DNA of 64,000 bases, from positions 186,001 to 250,000 of the forward strand of contig CAVTBX010000003.1 in the NCBI GenBank assembly GCA_963733135.1, in the 5' to 3' direction. Of the stretch, positions 62,702 to 64,000 are shown one piece after another. How positions within the stretch are numbered: the first letter of the stretch is position 1; each line of letters opens with the position of its first letter. The translations under genes and the position numbers were made by a program. A model generated the notes under the pieces. That model did no database searches. It was given only the letters and a program-made list of their open reading frames with translations, and was not told the DNA's origin. Origin of the DNA: CAVTBX01 sp963733135 (lineage in GTDB: Bacteria > Actinomycetota > Thermoleophilia > Gaiellales > Gaiellaceae).

Positions 62702-63768
62702 GTCGCCACCGCCTCACCTGGTGCGACCCGAACGAGCAGGTCAGGCGCGCGAGCCGCCTTCGGGAGAGCGCTCTCCGACGTGGCGGTCACGACGGTCTGG
62801 CCGCCCTCGGGCAGCGCAGCCAAGAGGGCCCGCCGCCGGACCTCGTCGAGCTCCGAGAGCACGTCATCGAGGAGCAGGAGCGGCGGCTCTCCGCGACGGC
62901 CGCGCAGGAGCTCGGCTTCGGTGAGGACGAGTGCGAGGACGGCGCTTCGCTGCTCACCCTGAGAGCCGTAGCTGCGGAGATCGCGCTCGCCAGCGGCAAT
63001 CCCTACGTCCTGGAGGTGTGGGCCGATGCCAGTCACGCCGCGCCCGAGATCGCGGTCGAGCCGTTCTTCGAGCGCCCGCTCCTCGAGCAGGCTCGGCTGA
63101 TAGCGAAGCGAGGCTGCGGGAAGACCGAGCAGCTCGGCGATCCGTGTAAAACCCGGCGCAAGGAGCTGCACGAGCTCGCTCCGTGCACCGTCGAGCTCCA
63201 TTCCCAGCGCCGCAACACGTTCGGTCCAAGGTGCGATCGCGTCCCTCGAGCTCACGCCCGCCCGAACCCTGCGGAGCGCCTCGTTTCTCTGCGCCAGCGC
63301 GCGGCCGTAGTCACCGGGAAGAGGCGCCTGGGTCGGAAAGACGCGTCCGAGCATGCGGTCGAAGTAGCTTCTCCGGACGATCGGGCCGGACTTCACGACC
63401 GCGAGGCGGTCGGGGAGGAAAGCCAGCGTGGCGAGCCTCGACCGCAGCTCCTCTCCGCTTCCGAGTGCCGCGCCGTTGACAAGCACTCGTTTTCGCTCCC
63501 TCGGCTCGATCGTGATCTCGGTCGACACCCCAGCGGTCGCCTCGCGGCCGGAGAGCGCCACACGCGCCGCAGGCTGACCGAAACGAACGAGCCTTACCTC
63601 GGCGCGAGTCCGCGGCGAGAAGCCCTGCGCGCCCACATGGATCGCCTCGAGAAGATTCGTCTTGCCGACGCCGTTTCGTCCTGTCACGAGCACGAGCCCG
63701 GGGACGAGATCCAGCTCGAGGCGGCCGTAGGAGCGAAAGTCGCGGAGCGAGACGTGCTCGACGATCAG
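62698..63768 (-). CDS. recF: DNA replication/repair protein RecF (CTG start)
   Basis: 356 aa from CTG 63768. The RecF N-terminus LIVEHVSLRDFRSYGRLELDL is in frame directly from this codon; the first GTG (63693) falls beside the Walker A motif (VTGRNGVGKTNLLEAI) and would remove the first strands. No ATG/GTG/TTG lies between the dnaN stop and that point. GSQGEQRSAVLAL (ABC signature) and LLLLDDVLSELD (Walker B) complete the SMC-like ATPase. It loads RecA at gaps with RecO/RecR. There is no clear Shine-Dalgarno; coupling to dnaN translation is likely. Confidence 0.9.
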   Translation of the reverse strand: MIVEHVSLRDFRSYGRLELDLVPGLVLVTGRNGVGKTNLLEAIHVGAQGFSPRTRAEVRLVRFGQPAARVALSGREATAGVSTEITIEPRERKRVLVNGAALGSGEELRSRLATLAFLPDRLAVVKSGPIVRRSYFDRMLGRVFPTQAPLPGDYGRALAQRNEALRRVRAGVSSRDAIAPWTERVAALGMELDGARSELVQLLAPGFTRIAELLGLPAASLRYQPSLLEERALEERLDRDLGRGVTGIGPHLQDVGIAAGERDLRSYGSQGEQRSAVLALVLTEAELLRGRRGEPPLLLLDDVLSELDEVRRRALLAALPEGGQTVVTATSESALPKAARAPDLLVRVAPGEAVAT

Positions 63769-63782
63769 AGCCGCGGAGGAGC

Positions 63783-64000
63783 TTAGCCCGCGAGGCGGAT
63801 CGGCATGATCAGGTACAGGAAGTCGTCGCTCTCGCCCTGCACGAGCCCGGGGCGCAAGGGGCTGATGAGCTTCAACCGCACCTGCTCGTCGTCGACCGAC
63901 TCGAGCCCGTCGCGGAGGAATTCGGCGTTGAACCCGATCTCCATCGGCTCGGCCGAGTACTGGATCGGGAGCGATTCGCGCGCCTCGCCGACGTCCTGGG
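63783..64000 (-). CDS. dnaN: DNA polymerase III sliding clamp beta (C-terminal part)
   Basis: Only the last 72 codons are inside the window; the gene continues past 64000. GFNAEFLRDGLESV, KLISPLRPGLVQ and the terminal LYLIMPIRLAG are the third clamp domain of DnaN, including the hydrophobic cleft that binds polymerase peptides. The TAA stop is 14 bp before the recF CTG. dnaA and oriC are expected next on the right. Confidence 0.96.
   Translation of the reverse strand, partial: QDVGEARESLPIQYSAEPMEIGFNAEFLRDGLESVDDEQVRLKLISPLRPGLVQGESDDFLYLIMPIRLAG

Noticed and set aside
63783..64000. Replication origin within the window
   Set aside because: The dnaN gene is cut by the window end; no dnaA gene or cluster of DnaA boxes was seen. 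The origin should be outside, to the right.

Overview
The window is about 70% G+C, dense with genes, and uses GTG as often as ATG for starts. It reads as a chromosomal stretch from a deep-branching actinobacterium, most plausibly the Thermoleophilia (Gaiellales/Solirubrobacterales type). That placement is an inference from G+C, gene content (actinobacterial MerR-like regulator next to gyrA, polyprenol-phosphate mannose synthase, ECF42/YCII module, PE-LIG-POL LigD) and leaderless-looking starts. No tRNA, rRNA, CRISPR array, intact insertion sequence or prophage is visible. The right end (dnaN-recF-dciA-gyrB-gyrA, all on the minus strand) is the classic replication-origin neighbourhood, so dnaA/oriC should lie just beyond base 64000.

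Layout. 1-1149 (+): end of a PaaI-type thioesterase and a methyltransferase. 1146-7162 (-): one operon of an amino-acid/amine permease, a glutamine-synthetase-like ligase, a cytochrome P450, a small protein, a beta-propeller sugar-dehydrogenase-like lipoprotein and an unknown protein. 7298-8804 (+): a fumarylacetoacetate-hydrolase (FAH) gene with a disrupted 5' third, then a DUF429 protein. 8827-11747 (-): metallophosphoesterase, AhpD/CMD-like protein, serine hydrolase. 11747-17835 (-): an aromatic meta-cleavage cluster resembling 4-hydroxyphenylacetate catabolism (HpaB, flavin reductase, extradiol dioxygenase, HpaE-like and HpaG-like proteins, an acetoacetate-decarboxylase-family protein), divergent from an SDR-GntR pair (17870-19284, +) with a palindromic operator between them. 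19281-32222: mixed housekeeping genes, including an M23 peptidase, acetyl-CoA synthetase, split TSUP transporter, otsB, a proline-racemase-family enzyme, a nucleotidyltransferase, an AADC-type decarboxylase, polX, mannosyltransferase, trxA and thiD-thiL. 32222-37972 (+): an MrfA-like helicase, an ECF42 sigma/YCII module with a recognisable promoter, and NDH-2; a Glu/Pro-repeat protein (-) sits between them. 37969-42802 (-): GNAT, LigD, accD-accA. 42908-45293 (-): variant arginase, tandem GNAT, HAD. 45540-50552 (-): ECF sigma-fabZ-fabH-fabD-fabG-fabF, divergent from birA. 51387-53558 (-): amidase with FlgD-like domains. 53654-56695 (+): NfeD-slipin-galT. 56692-64000 (-): MerR-like regulator, then gyrA, gyrB, dciA, recF, dnaN.

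How the genes work together. The lipid genes form a functional group: fabZHDGF make acyl chains, accDA supply the carboxyltransferase of acetyl-CoA carboxylase, and birA biotinylates its carrier. The Hpa-like genes form a partial catabolic pathway whose lower steps (HpaF, HpaH, HpaI equivalents) are not here. LigD (without Ku nearby), PolX and the MrfA-like helicase are DNA-repair functions.

The most interesting signals are architectural. (1) Several divergent gene pairs have start codons only 17-34 bp apart, with one shared or overlapping -10 element about 6-8 bp from each start. This predicts bidirectional promoters making leaderless mRNAs. (2) Four genes (recF, galT, the ECF42 sigma factor and possibly the lipoprotein) have no ATG/GTG/TTG at the homology-supported start but a well-placed CTG; two of these CTGs have Shine-Dalgarno sequences. 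(3) Six convergent pairs share their stop codons through a single CTAG or CTAA. (4) A 21-bp dispersed palindrome is present three times, and two REP-like palindromes lie in frame inside a coding sequence.
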